DNA from: Paramacrobiotus metropolitanus
Taxonomy: Eukaryota > Tardigrada > Eutardigrada > Parachela > Macrobiotidae
Assembly: GCF_019649055.1 (NCBI RefSeq)
Contig: NW_026570254.1
Coordinates: forward strand, 496,001-560,000
DNA: 64,000 nt
Direction of reading: 5' to 3'
Below are positions 44,201 through 57,114 of the stretch, in pieces (position 1 is the first letter of the stretch; every line of letters starts with the position of its first letter). The position numbers and the translations under genes are program-made. Below the pieces are notes generated by a model that ran no database searches, was not told the origin of the DNA, and was given only the letters and a program-made list of their open reading frames with translations.

Positions 44201-46113
44201 CTGTTATAAATGCTGCTTCGTTTTGGTACATAGTTTGTACTCATATCATGATACTTATTAAAGGTTAAAAAATGAAAAATCGAACTATGTCGCTCGTTTC
44301 AGAAACTAAGCAGATGCCGATAGCATATAATCTTTAAACTTACCATTAGGTCTGTGATGGTTTGCCATTAATATTCTAGGTCTTCCATTGGAAATCTACA
44401 AATACTGGAACCAGGTGAAAGAAACAACATTTTTTGTTACACCAGAATTAACTATGTTTTCTTCTGAACGGTGTCTACAGTATCCGTGGGTATTTGGACA
44501 GTTTATTTGTTCCTCCATAGCCTTGCTTGCAGAAGCTGCACTTTGTTCCTCTATCCTCACCATTAGTACGTCGTCCATAACACAAAAAACTCCCCTCGGC
44601 TTGAAAAACTCTTGTAAAATAATTGCGTTTGTTATTATAGTTGCCTTCACGATCGAAAGATTTATAGCTGTAGTACATCCCATGAAGGCGTATCGGTCTT
44701 ACCGAGGAGCTCGTCCTTGGAAGACAATTTTATTGTGCTGGCTATTAGCCATTGTCAATTCTGTGCCCTTTGCCTATTACCGTACGTACTCTGCAGAGTG
44801 CACCATGTATTCCATACTCGTATTACCATCCTTTATGCCCTTAATAATGACAATGTTGCAAAGTGAAAAACAGCGGTAATACTTTTTGTTGCGGTCACTT
44901 AAAGTGACAGTATTTACTTTATTCTAACTTTCAACACGTTTTTGTACTGCAGTATGCAGCTGTTGTCTTTGCAGACAATGTAAACGTTTTGCAAAGCCCT
45001 GACGGAATCGACATAGCGGAGGCTTCTTGGTGCGCGATTCACTACAATCTCAACGCCCAACTTGCTCCATTGTTTTTATGTATGCATCATTACACATTAG
45101 ATATCAAAAACTAAATCCGGTGTCTTAATAAATTTTTATTTCTGCGCATATTGATTTACTGTACGTGCTTAATTTTGTATGGTCAGGTGTGTATAAGCTC
45201 GTATATAAGGCTGATGGCTAATTTCGCAATGCTGTAGACTCAGCAGTAACATTTTACGCCGTTCCGATGCTTTTGCTTATCGTCCTGCATTTAAAAATCT
45301 GGATTGTGGTCCAGAAGAGAGCCCTTGCCGCCAAAGAAGAGGAAGAAGCTTACACTTGTCCACCTTCTCCGCCCTTTACGGACCCGAACTTGACCTTTGG
45401 GACAATTGATCTGCATCTGCAGGCCGCTTACTCTAAGCGACCCAGTCGACTGTCGGTTTGCTCCAGAACATACGAGCAGCACTGCCAGAGCAACAAGCGC
45501 TTGTTTTACGGCTTACGTAAGTGCTGACCCAAGGACCTTTTAATGCTGACCTTATAACGCAGCCCATTGGCTGTTTGCTTGATTGCCGATAAAGTTACTT
45601 ATATTGTTAAATAAATTATTGCAGTTGCCATCGTCATAAATTTCTTTCTGTGCTATGGTCTGTTCCATGCACAAAGGCTGATGTTTGCCTTAGTGGACTG
45701 GAATGATCGTGAAGAAGCTCGCAAAATGTACCAAATCAACAGCATACTGTTTCCGGTTTCCGGTAAAGTGAGCCTGCATGTATTTGTACTGATGGAAGAA
45801 TTTGATTAAGAACACGAATAACACTGCATGTACAGTTGTGTGTATAAACCTCCAGGTGTTAATAGAAGCAAGTTTTTATTACTCATAAGAGTTTTTGTCA
45901 TACGCAGTTAGTTTTCTGATGGCATTTTTAGGCTTCCTGTACCATGCAAATCCTGCCCTCGATTCCATATTGTATTCTCTAATGAGCGAGAAATTTCGAC
46001 AAATTTGTTCCAAAGTTTGCCGGTGCCCGGTTTACCTAAAATGCCGCAGTCGCAGTAATTCCGCACCTGTTGACGACTTGAACTGCAACAAGGCTGTGAC
46101 TGCTGAATTATAA
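41263..46113 (+). CDS. Rhodopsin-class neuropeptide GPCR, neuromedin-U/pyrokinin-receptor-like
   Basis: Seven-transmembrane peptide receptor. Nine exons (41263-41400, 41744-41859, 43778-43812, 44380-44414, 44481-44565, 44641-44862, 45247-45516, 45625-45762, 45908-46113) join in phase to 414 aa. Extracellular N-terminus with N-glycosylation sites (NLS, NAT). TM1 has FVFGLFGNFSTICLLLIW. TM2 has NLALTDLVQTLVSLPLEIYK, then the family-typical YPWVFGQFICSSIALLAEAA. TM3 ends IAFTIERFIAVVHPMKAY with ERF instead of DRY. TM4 has ILLCWLLAIVNSVPFAYY. ECL2 keeps the disulfide cysteine (AECTM). TM5 has TFYAVPMLLLIVLHLKIW, TM6 LAIVINFFLCYGLFHAQR and TM7 NPALDSILYSLMSEKFR. The LPLE-x-YPWVFG and FHAQR motifs point to the NMUR/pyrokinin/CAPA/GHSR group. 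Ligand and exact subtype are not assignable. Confidence 0.92.
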
Positions 46114-46398
46114 CCAATTAAACGAAAAGTATTTGCACATAAATTTTTAAACTAGAGTGGTAGTAACAACCGCTGTTGTTTGCGGTAGATCACCTTACGC
46201 TTATTGTATCATATCTTGTTGCTCTGTTAAATTGGTAAATGTACTCACCAGAAGGAACCAGAAGTTAGAAGCGTTAATGCTTTAGTGTTACAACGTCGCT
46301 GCGGACGCTGGAAACGGGAATACGGACTTTGTGCGATGCAGTGGATTTAGGGGAATAAACCTATTACTGCGTATTTGGAATACATCGGTTTGACGATT

Positions 46399-46404
46399 AA
46401 TAAA
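46399..46404 (+). terminator. Probable polyadenylation signal of the GPCR gene
   Basis: AATAAA 286 bp downstream of the stop codon at 46113. Not the only candidate hexamer in the AT-rich region, so moderate support only. Confidence 0.4.
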
Positions 46405-49400
46405 CGATTTCTGCATTTGGTATCCCAAAGTTTTAATACACGTATGCTGTTTAATCTGAGGTGTCCATTATGCCAGAGAATACGCCAGTGCTAGGTAAAG
46501 TACAGCACAGATAACACTGCAAATGCAACATTTGCGGCAACAAAGAGCAAAAGGATTATCACGCAAATTATCTGTCAGTCGACCCACAGTTAGTTTGTGC
46601 TTATATTGTCCATAGTTAGTTGGAAATAAGTTTCTAATTAACGTTTTGTCTAAAAACTACCAGACAAAATGCACGTAGTTGCGCGCGTACTTGCGTGGCC
46701 ACCTCTCTGGTTGTATGCGATCGAAAATGGTTATTTTTTGATTAACAATACAAGTGCTAGTTAAAGAAAATTGCAGGTTTGTAGGCGTACGGCAAACATT
46801 TTTACACTAAAACGGTAATTCAAAGAGAGAGAGATTTGATAGAAAAAATCCTTACTATTATTATTCTTTTGGCATCCCCGTTGTCATACTTAATACTAGA
46901 TGTTCTTTAAATAAACTATGGTTCTACAGAATAGCTATATATACTTGCTTCTGGTGGTGCATGTTATAATATATTTGCAAAGAGATTTGCAGCTACCGTA
47001 CTTTGTATTTTGTGAAACGCTGGAATTTGAGTTTACTTTTTTGTTTTACTACTCTAAGTGTATTCATTAATTTTCCTTTGTATCGGACAGAAGTAACTGT
47101 AAACTGTATGGCAGTAAAATAATTTAAATACTGACCCACCATACGTAACCAAAACAATGCCTTTGTTTATTAGTTGTTTAATTGTCATCGGTGCAGTTCA
47201 ACCTGAACAACTTTTACGTCGGGATACAGGAGCAGCTAGCTTTATGTCATCGATTCCCAACGTCAGAGATCTGCGACATGTATTTCACCCATACATCAAA
47301 TGAATAGTGTTCGTACTTGACTTTCTGTTCACATACATGATTGGTGGTAGACAAAGTGATGCTATACAGAATGCTACACTGCCCGCAATGGATCTAATCA
47401 CATTTGCGCACTGTGTCAGTCCCGTCCGTCTAAAGATTTCAATCATATCTCACAAGATATGCTGAGTAGCATGGGTATGAGATTTTAAGATCGGAAGGAA
47501 AAAGAAAGTAAGACGGTAATGTGTTCCCGGTTTTCGAACGCTTTACTCGCTTATATGACTGCATGCCGCATGATGGACTGACTACTGTAGAATGTGTGTC
47601 GAATAAACATACGTGTGAATCCTCTCGGAAACTATCAAATCATGAAAGCCAGTCTAAAATATCCCAAAATAACATTCTCATATCCGCTCAGGAATCGCCA
47701 TGACTCTTTGCACTAATGAGCACGGAGAGGGCAGGAATGGTTCGAGAAATATTATTCCGACAAATTTCTTTTGCTTATTTATATGTGCGCTGAGCATCGA
47801 GACGGAAAAATAGTGGGAGATGCGATCTTCAACAATAATTTGTTGAGTGGCTGTAAACGTTTGATTATTGGACTTGCCGTTAACGTTATTTCCGAAGCCG
47901 GTTAGCCTGCATATTATATACTGCTTATCCGCTGCGCTGCTTCATTGTCGATATTTGGCGGCTCTACTTTAACAACTACGATCGGTCCATCAATATACAT
48001 TTCGCTTCCGCAAATTTTATTTACATGTTTCATTTTGTTTGAACGTTGCGGTTATGTGGGATCTCATGCCCCTGGCCACAGCGTACTATGTCCAAGGAAT
48101 AAACTTCATATTTTGCTGGATAAGCGTAATAACGCCGGTGTACTGCTCAGGTATGAACTTTTTGAATTTTGATGAAGAACAGGTATATATGAACTTCTAC
48201 ATGCGATATCCCTACTTCCGTATGGCTCATCCTTTTCTCTGTCGTATTCCTCAGTGCATCACTGTTTTGCCATTTGCCATTGCAATCGTATCATTTTGAT
48301 AGACTTGAACTGGTATCTATAATTAAATTTACATAATACTAACCTAAAGTGATAGGCAGTCGATATAAACACGCTTTGGACGCTAGGCGTTTTTTGGCAC
48401 TGCCCAGCGTGTGTAAGACGATAAAATTCTGTAATTAGTACTTTAGGAAATCTGCTGAATTCCAAATGCGCTCGCTGGAGAGAGACGCTGTCGAAATTGT
48501 ATAAACAGCGTCTATTAAATAAATTGATACTGTTTAGCAGGACAAATACTGCTGCCGCTCGTAACCGGGTTAGGAACGTCTCACGGGTTTTCGATGTTTT
48601 TGGCGGCTAAAAGATATTTGATGAAAATTGGGAAAGCTGCACAGATACGCGATACGTGTTTACAGTACTGAGCGAGACGCTCAATCTGCAGTTCAATGGC
48701 TTGGACTAAATTGGAAACTGCTCTTAAAGCTTAAAATCGCGCATGCTTTGGGCACAATTAACAAATCGCACCGTTTGTCTAATAATAGCAATGCGCTTTC
48801 GCCAACAATTCTAATCAAAGGATTTGTATTTCAATCGTCCTACAAATCGGTTATATGGACATCGGCTTGTATACAATAAAGCGGGCACCACAATATTATA
48901 TCGGCGACGGTGCGACGATGCCCGGTTGCTGACTACATACATACAGCATACTCCCTCCAGAACATTGCATTTCATGCAGTGGCTGCCGGCACTCGGGGGT
49001 TCCCCTTTCGGGTCAAGAGGACACATTCATCTCTTTTCATTCTCACCACAAATAACGCACCTCGACACATGTTGCTCTTTCTGTTTGCCGAGTTTTCTGT
49101 ATCCGAATCTTACTTAATTGGGTCAGAAAAGAAAAAGTTGCATTGATCTGTCCTTTAAAATTGGATCCATAAATCCCACATATGAGGCACAGAGGCGGCC
49201 CAGTGCGCAGTGTCCCTAAGTAGCCGATAATACGCAACATACAAAGCCATTTCCCAACAATCTATCATTACTTGTAGCCTGCTGTACAAATATTTGACGT
49301 ACAAATGGAGATAAAGACGTTAGTACTGTCTTAGAAATACTGATATATCGATCAGTTCGGGTTCGAATGGAGGGATAATGTCCCTTATGCATTTTCATGT

Positions 49401-51629
49401 CTCATATGAACTATTTTTGCGATTCAGTTGCGCCGGTCCATAGTAAATATGCTCTTTCTCGTATCTAGCATAGTAGAATTCAGGCGAATAATACCGTATC
49501 GCAATATGTGTTTGAAAAACGATTACGATGGCCGGATTTGTCCCGAGTGATTTCTTGACAACGATAACAATCACATGCGGATAGTGTAACTATAAGGGAG
49601 ATTTTCCGCTCAAAATGTTGGGCGCGCTTGAGCAGCATAATCGAAACAATCGGTGTTTTTTTTACAGAAAATTTGCTGGTACTTGTAAGCTGCTGCGTAT
49701 AGCTGTAGAATGGCGCTCAACTCACAAGCATCACAGATGTCATTTAGTCTCAAGTGCCCCCTTTGTCATGCAGGGTGTTTTCCTCTAGGGTATATCAAAG
49801 AAACCCCAATGAATATTCCGAAATGTACTTTCGTAGTCTTAAGGTAATGTCAACGAACTGATGCAATAGTAATCGCCATAAAAGTGCCTTGGCTACTTTA
49901 AGTTCTAATAAGAGCTTTCTAAATTTTATCGAATAATTGCATTATTAGGCACGCCATAACGTTCTCGTGTTGGTGTAGCGCGAATAGTTGGATAGAGAAT
50001 CGTTTAGCGTGACGTTTAAAAATACGGAAAATTTTGTAACATATGTTGTCCAACGCTTGCTCAAAACAGTTGTTAACGTTGCCAGTACATGCACAAAATC
50101 GAAGAAAACAGTCGGGTTAGATTCCGGGCATAAGTTAAAACTGACATCATCTGCCTAAACTAACTCAGCAAATGAACTACTGAAATTGGCGATCTCTATG
50201 ATACGTGGACGAAGGTCAACACCAACTTTGTAAAGAATGATGATGCATACAATTATCCCTGTTTACTGTACTGATATTATGTTTTGAATGCGTTAAGCAC
50301 AAAAGGGTCGAGAAACGACTGTGTCCTTATGCGCACATCGATATATGAGATAATTTATTACTAAATATATTTATACTTTGTGGAGTCGTATCGGTTAGTG
50401 TTTTTGACGCAGGAAGCCTTTCATGATCACATTTTTCGTGATTTTTTCATCCGTTGGCCGGAAGTTGCGTTTCCGTTGCCCTTTCCCGATAACTGCAAAT
50501 GTCTGCGCATGCTGTACCGGAAGTTGTGGCAGTACAAATATGCAGTCCACCGCAGATTCCCGTTCGCATTGTTTACCACAACTGCAAATGTACGGTTACA
50601 CCTCCCTCCTACCCCCAGTCCCCCACCTACAATACAATAAAAAAAACACTACAGCACGACATAAAATACTACTCGTAGCTAGTATCTGTTTATGATTAAA
50701 GTGTAAGTATACAGTAAATAACACTTCGCCATTACACAGTTTACACTTCTAGCGCAAATGCTTGAGCTACATATATTACTATGCAATTAATCAGTAAGCT
50801 GTCGCGGAATAAAATATAGTGGTGAATAGTGGCGTATATACTAGTGGCGCTGCTGATTGTTAATGCTATGAACTCACCGCAAACCTTATCGGTCATCATT
50901 GGCCGACAGCTGCTGTCCATGGCTTGTCGTTTCATTTTAGGGTGTGCGGTCATTTTAACCCAATAATATTATTATTAATCTGTTGGGCAGTCCCGATCTA
51001 ATGAATATCACAGACACCAACTGCAACAAAGATATTTTAATGAGTCATACATGGCTGCAGCGCATATCGAAACGGAATGTCCAGCGGTCAATAGCAATCG
51101 AATTTGACATGTTACAGATGTGTGATTGCAATAACAGAAACTTATCCTAATGCAACCAGAAGAGATCGAACATCTTTGCCGACAGGTTTATGTTTCGAGG
51201 TGGTTTTTAATTTCTGTTCAACATTTAATACCGAACAACCCGCATTAGACTTAGTCAACAATTACGAAATCTTTGCGAGTAGTACTTTGTTAAGACAGTA
51301 TTGAAGTGTTTGGTAAATAAAATTTTGCTGTTTAAAAACATGGAAAATGCATACTTTGTTAAAAGAATTGACATCCATATCACTTACTGTACTTTAATAG
51401 AGAAATCCGGAGCGTAAGAATAGATGTGTATAAAACTACATACACTTGCACTTAGAAATGTATGCAGATAACCGTGAGCCCGTACAAAAATGTGGGTATA
51501 CGCTCTTATGTTTTTCATTTTTATTGGCAAATAAGTTGGTTTGCATAAATTTTGCTACCGGTTTATTCCAAACCCAAGTAAGAAGTATGTAATTGGTTTT
51601 TTTAAAGCTCTTGTATCCGGCAACATCAG
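46405..51629. other. Long intergenic region with no supported gene
   Basis: Five kilobases of AT-rich sequence, probably including the promoter and missing 5' exon(s) of the EVA-1-like gene downstream. A short hydrophobic frame at 48039-48172 ends at a possible donor but has no partner exons. No tRNA or repeat array was recognised. Confidence 0.4.
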
Positions 51630-54600
51630 AACACTTCAGAAAGCTGCCTGTGAGACGCAAGAGTTGGTGATAAAATGTCCGATGGAAACTCTGATTTATA
51701 TCCAGTTTGCCAATTATGGCAGGCTGGTGTCCAGCAGAGAACGTCCTTGCCACATCGTTGCTCCTACGGGATCGTTGCCCAACGTCAGCATATTTCATTC
51801 GCCTTATGATATCGAGGAAGAGTCCAGGAACTGTATAGCATCTCAAAGTAAAGAAGTAAGTGCTTCCCTCTTATCAAGCATGCATGCAGCGCGTTGTAAT
51901 TTCGGTGGACAGCAAGCTTCGATCGTACTGTAACTGACACTAAACAGGTAATCTGCATGATGTATGAACTTGGACTTTGTAGGTGTGTTGTCTGTATGGT
52001 TTATTTAAAGGAAAGTATAGCTGGTTTAATTATTAGGAAAAGGTTTTGTTAGAAAGTTTTAGGTTTAATTACGGTAATTTTAAAATTAAACTGCCACAAA
52101 TCTTGCTCGACACTTTCTAGCTTTAGTTTGCTAAAACAAGGACGACTTCCTTCAACACCGAGATAATGTGATAAAACCGCTTGTGCATGGGTAATTGACA
52201 CTTTTTAAGGATCGTAGTTCATTTCTCCAAAAGAGCATGGCGTGACGCGAATACCGATTCTGATTTTGCATGCGATAATTGACACGTGAGCTGCAAATAG
52301 TGTAGTAGAATGTAATTCATGCTAACAAAGTGGGATCGGGCATAAAGGTTACGGGTCGATAATAAAATACCTCCTCTTAAAGATTGTGGTTCCATGCTGC
52401 AGGGATTCTTAAAGTACTGTGTGCTATTATGTTATTGGACCCTTTGGAAGTATATATTTTATAAAATGACTTTGTTACAGTGTTTTATTCAAACTGTATA
52501 TATTTCAAAATTTTTTCTTGTAAATTGTGTTTACAACTATCCCTTACCATCGCAATTACGTTGTTACATAGTATACGTAGTACATTGTTACATAAATATA
52601 GGCAGGCTTTATACACTGATTACAAATCTCTGGGACTGAGTCTAGGTACAGTTCTTTACAGTTAAGCAACTGACCTCCATGCATTTAGCATTTAGTATAT
52701 TGATTTATTCTATCCTCACTTTTTGAGTTCGCTTATCGATTTCATGTTTTAAATAACCCTAGAGTTTGTTAAGCTGTGGCCGTGTTAAGCTTTTAAATCT
52801 GACTAATTATTACCGAAAATTATGTTCAAATTGCTGTAAATTCTACGGTAAGAACATTTAACGTACCTCCTGCAGGATTCGTTATGCTATTTCTGAATAC
52901 GCTACGTGCAAATTATATAAATTTGTTTAAACTAGTCAGCACCATGTAGACGGTATAATAAACCAGAATGGATTATATTGAATAGGCAGATATTTTTGTG
53001 CAAAATGTTGCTTCCGTTTTGTGCACAAGTTGCGTTTCATCCATGCAGAAGTTCGTTGTACCGTCTTTTCACTCCAATTAAATACAAATGGTTCTCATTC
53101 ATCTTCGGAATGTTTCCGTAAATTATCTTACTGTCACTCGGAGCCTAAATAAGAACATCGTAATTCATAACTTTTCGTCGTTGTGATTCAAAGCATAAAA
53201 AGTCACTAGCTACTTCATCCATGCATGCATCCATGGATTAGCTTTTTTACTGCTGGAATGTTGTTGCTTGTATCCGAATAATTCATGTCGCTGTTCCGCT
53301 GAGTGTTGTGCATCTACTTGTCGGCTACGCATTTGACCATCTCCGCTACAGTTATCTAATGATGCACTTTTCATCACTCTTTTTTGTCGCATGAATAATT
53401 ACCGAAGCGCATTAGCTGTCGCACAAGAACTGTCTTTGGCTCGCTCCTTCTTATCTAGCTTCGTGTAAAAATGCAATTCGAAATCTGTATGCTGGAAGAA
53501 ATTCCTGAATTAAAAATAAATTTGTAGTGTGTAGACAACGAAATGAATGGGAACCATAGTCAACGAGAGGCATGGCGTTATTTCTTAAGGATTTTCAGCG
53601 CTATTTAATAAGAGCTAGAGTGAGAGCAGGAATGAGGAAATGGTAGGCACGTACTCAAGGTTTGTACATTTCAAATTTTTAGTAACTTATAGGGACTATC
53701 ATCCTTAGACCAATTACAATAGCATCGAAAAGTGAGCGCAAGCCTTGCTAATATCGCAAACGAACTACAAGGCCATTGCTTGCAGAATTATTAACTTGGG
53801 CACAATCGTACTAGGACATGTTTTAATTAATATCCCAACGTTTTATATAATTACGTATTTTGTTGCTGTTGCAATCTGCCTCGCGGTATGTTGTAATAAA
53901 ATAAGTACTTCTGTTTCAGAGAGTTGTCAGTCTGTGTCAAGATAAGCGCACATGCAAAATCCCGGTGAACGCGGAGATCTTCAAACAAGATCCGTGTCCG
54001 CGGACATGGAAATATCTGGAGGTGGCCTACAAATGCATACCGAGTGCGTACTGCGTTGGCAGCTGATCAAAAGCCTTCAGGATTTGAGAGATTCATAAAA
54101 TTTGTTTGCAGATGTCTTTCAAACCAACGTCGTCTGCGAGGGAGACGAGATGACGCTGGAGTGCGAATCACCAGCCCATCGACTGGCTGTTCACACGGCA
54201 ATGTTTGGACGGGATAGATCCGGCGGAAACGCCGTGTGTCATCATCAGAACAGCCGGACGCCCAGCCGGCTGCCACCTGAAACACAAACCGGCGAGTACA
54301 CACTTCCGCTCACTTTTTATTCCTGCAGTACATACTGTATTTCACAGAATATATCTGTAGATATAAAAACAGCATAGACAATGAAGCTCTTTTTGCCGCC
54401 ACAGAGTGCGCATCAAGTTTCGCAACGGAAATCGTGATGCAAAAGTGCCAAAACGAGCGGATATGTACCATACAGGCGGACGAATCGACATTCGGAAATC
54501 AGTGTCCAATCAATACACGAAAATACCTTACCGTCTCCTATGCCTGTGGTACGGTCGAACAATTAGCTGGACGCTTATTCATTTAAACCATTGGAAAAAG

Positions 54601-56329
54601 ATTCTATTCACTAAATGATTTTTTTTTTGCAGTCCCACAAAGAATACTCATTAGTCCACCAACCAAGAATAAGAATGTCGATGGACGAATGCCAGTCATG
54701 ACAGGCAGTGTCGTGGAAGAAAAAGCCGAGGATTACCTGACGCTGGAGATGGACGAGGATAATGCATTAAGTAAACGTTGCCACCGTGAATAGGCGCTCA
54801 CGATGCAAACATTACGCGGCAAAGTACCATTGACCTTTGCGTTATCTGCAGCGGTGGGCGCCCCGGCGCAGTCTGTCGATATGCAGGCCATTCAGCCCGA
54901 TCATCCGGCAGGTGCGGCACGGAAAAACAAGCTGGATCAATTCGGACCCAGCAAGAAAGCCCTGGGAACCGGCGCCGATGGTTACGGCCACGAAGGTCAA
55001 TGCAACTGCACCGAAAGCTTCAGTGTCTTAATGGACTGGATTGTGGCGTACCAAAAAATCAAGCGTAAGTTCACAAGCGTTAATTATCAGACTCCGCTCA
55101 ATTTTTGAAAATCAATACATGTGTGGTGTACGTACAGTGGTACACGTATGTGGACAAAAGAGTAGCGTATTTAATACACCCGCAGAATGAAAACGATAAA
55201 ATTACTTCAGATGAGTCACCTGGAAAAATTTTAACCACATTTCTACACTAAGAAATTATGTGCATTTATGAAAAGTTGTTATTATCAATATCATTATTTA
55301 TATGCCCAAATTCTGAATTTTTAAAACAAGTACAAATTACTGACACGCGCAGGAAAACATTCTGGCGCTATCCATATTTGCGAATATCGTAGGTTAGTCT
55401 GTATAATTTATGGATAACTATTATTAAACTGAATGTGACATGACGGTTGGAGTGTTCTTGATGCTTTACTTATCAACTGTAATGGCTGATATAGAAATTT
55501 TGTTTGCTGCATTCGATTTAGCGCAGCTTTTTTGTTTATAAGGAACAAAAAGTAAGTATTTGCTAAAAAATCAAAGACCCTGTAAAGGTACGTCTGCACG
55601 CGAATCTGTGCACGGCAAATAAGTCTGCACACTTTCATGTATTTGCCGTGCAGAGATTCGCGTTTTTAATGTTTACTACTGTATTTCGAGTTTTGCCATA
55701 CTTAGAAGTAGTGCATGTACGATTATGCGAAAAGTGATCGTAGAAATACTGTATTACGCACATCATATCTATATTTGTGGTAGAGAAATAAATAACGCAT
55801 GTATTCGGTATGAGTCGCCCAAAAAAACCACGAATGTGAAATCGGTTTAACCCTCTTCGTTACAAAAATTCATGGTGATGATTTTTGCTTAAATAAGAAT
55901 TCACATTTTGCAAGTTTTATCGTGCTTGCAGAAAACAAGGAAAAATGCATACTATATGCCTGTCTTTCTGCTGGGATTGGGTTGCTGCTGATAATGCTCT
56001 TCCTGCTTGTGCACCTTTTAATCAAGCGGAAGCAACAGAAAAACAAATCAAAGACTGTGATGTCGCAGTCGAGTGCGGCGGCACGAGCGCTCAGTGCGAA
56101 AACGCGGGAACAACGGATTCCGTTATATAACACCCATTACACCGAGGAGGACGAGACCGACACCGTACCGGTGGATTTGACGAGTACCCGGCGTTACAAC
56201 ATTGTACCACCCATTGCGCGCAACACACTGCCTCGCGCCGCTTCCAATTCTTTCCAGGTTGAGCCAAGAAAAGCCACGGAATCACGATCAATGCACCGGT
56301 TAACCACTGATGGCAGCTTCTATTCATAG
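51630..56329 (+). CDS. eva-1: EVA-1-like single-pass receptor with two SUEL (galactose-binding) lectin domains, 5' end not found
   Basis: Related to EVA-1/EVA1C, a co-receptor in Slit-Robo axon guidance in C. elegans. Exons: 51630-51855, 53920-54043, 54112-54233, 54407-54548, 54633-54770, 54852-55064, 55932-56329, all in phase. SUEL domain 1 spans the first two (ACETQELVIKCP, IQFANYGR, LCQDKRTCKIPVNAEIF, CPRTWKYLEVAYKC). Domain 2 spans the next two (VCEGDEMTLECE, AMFGRDRSGGNA, CQNERICTIQADESTFGNQC, TRKYLTVSYAC). Then comes a Pro/Lys-rich linker, the juxtamembrane SFSVLMDWIVAYQKIKQNKE, a transmembrane helix (LSAGIGLLLIMLFLLVHLL) and a cytoplasmic tail ending TDGSFYS. The signal peptide exon upstream of 51630 was not found. 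The donor at 54233 (GCC|GTGTGT) is my choice to keep SUEL spacing. The linker intron (54771-54851) is only 81 bp, with a CTGCAG acceptor. Confidence 0.9.
55599..55662. repeat. Near-perfect 64-nt hairpin in an EVA-1 intron
   Basis: Arm 1 (55599-55621, CGCGAATCTGTGCACGGCAA...) pairs with arm 2 (55640-55662) over 23 bp with one mismatch and an 18-nt loop. It lies in the 867-bp intron before the transmembrane exon. It has the size of a microRNA precursor but could be a palindromic transposon remnant. No conserved microRNA seed was recognised. Confidence 0.7.
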
Positions 56330-56353
56330 ACAATGCGTCTCCACATGCGCAGC

Positions 56354-56359
56354 AATAAA
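56354..56359 (+). terminator. Polyadenylation signal of the EVA-1-like gene
   Basis: AATAAA only 24 bp after the stop codon. A second AATAAA at 56927 is an alternative and would give a ~600-nt 3' UTR. Confidence 0.45.
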
Positions 56360-56935
56360 AGTGTCCCGATTGGCTTCCGGTTGTTTCTCAATGAGTCAGT
56401 ATCGATACATGACCAGCAATAGCTGAGTATTTCATTCAATGTCCACTGGAACCAATTTGTTGATAGCCAAAGATTGATGTGACCCTATTTGAAAATGCTC
56501 ATTTTTGCTCTTGTACATGATGCTAATGACAACACCGTTTGTGCCTAAAGTGTACTGGATCTTTATTGTTACGTTGTTGTTTACTTGTCTTTGTGTTTTA
56601 ACTACTAATGTGCGGTTATACAATTATTATTAAACTTGGCAGAAACTACACTTCTCATTATCACAAGAACAGATTCAGGAAGTTCATGAAAGTTTGTCTA
56701 TTCTTCCAAAACTGTGCAATAACTACTCTGTATACAGATGAGGAGCATGAGAATGTTTGCTACTGTTTTGTAATCGCGATATATACATCCTGTCAATGTT
56801 GGAGACATGCAAAGCAGCTCAAGTTTCGAACAACACAACGATGTTCCACAAATATATTTAAAAAAGGTGATAAATACAAGTACAGAATGACAATTAAAAC
56901 TGTTGTAAATCGGAAAATAACCCGCAATAAAGAGG

Positions 56936-56964
56936 CGGTTTTTACGCCGAGTTTGTAAAAACCG
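56936..56964. terminator. Small perfect stem-loop next to an AATAAA
   Basis: CGGTTTTTAC at 56936-56945 pairs exactly with GTAAAAACCG at 56955-56964 around a 9-nt loop, 3 bp after the AATAAA at 56927. It lies in the gap between the convergent EVA-1-like and MsrB genes, where both transcripts should end. A role in 3'-end formation is inference. Confidence 0.35.
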
Positions 56965-57114
56965 TCAGCTTAAACAATAACAAAATCCGGCAGCTTTTTC
57001 GAAGCTCAACAAAACCTGTATAAAGCCTGGCATGTCGAAAGAGAAAGCACTGCACAAAAAGGTACTAAAAGTAATCACGAAAAGCTGCAGCCCAGATGTG
57101 TCCCATTTCCAGTT

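Noticed and set aside
54406-54618. 70-residue frame overlapping the EVA-1 exon
   Set aside because: The overlapping frame gives the second half of a SUEL domain with correct cysteines; this one gives no known similarity.
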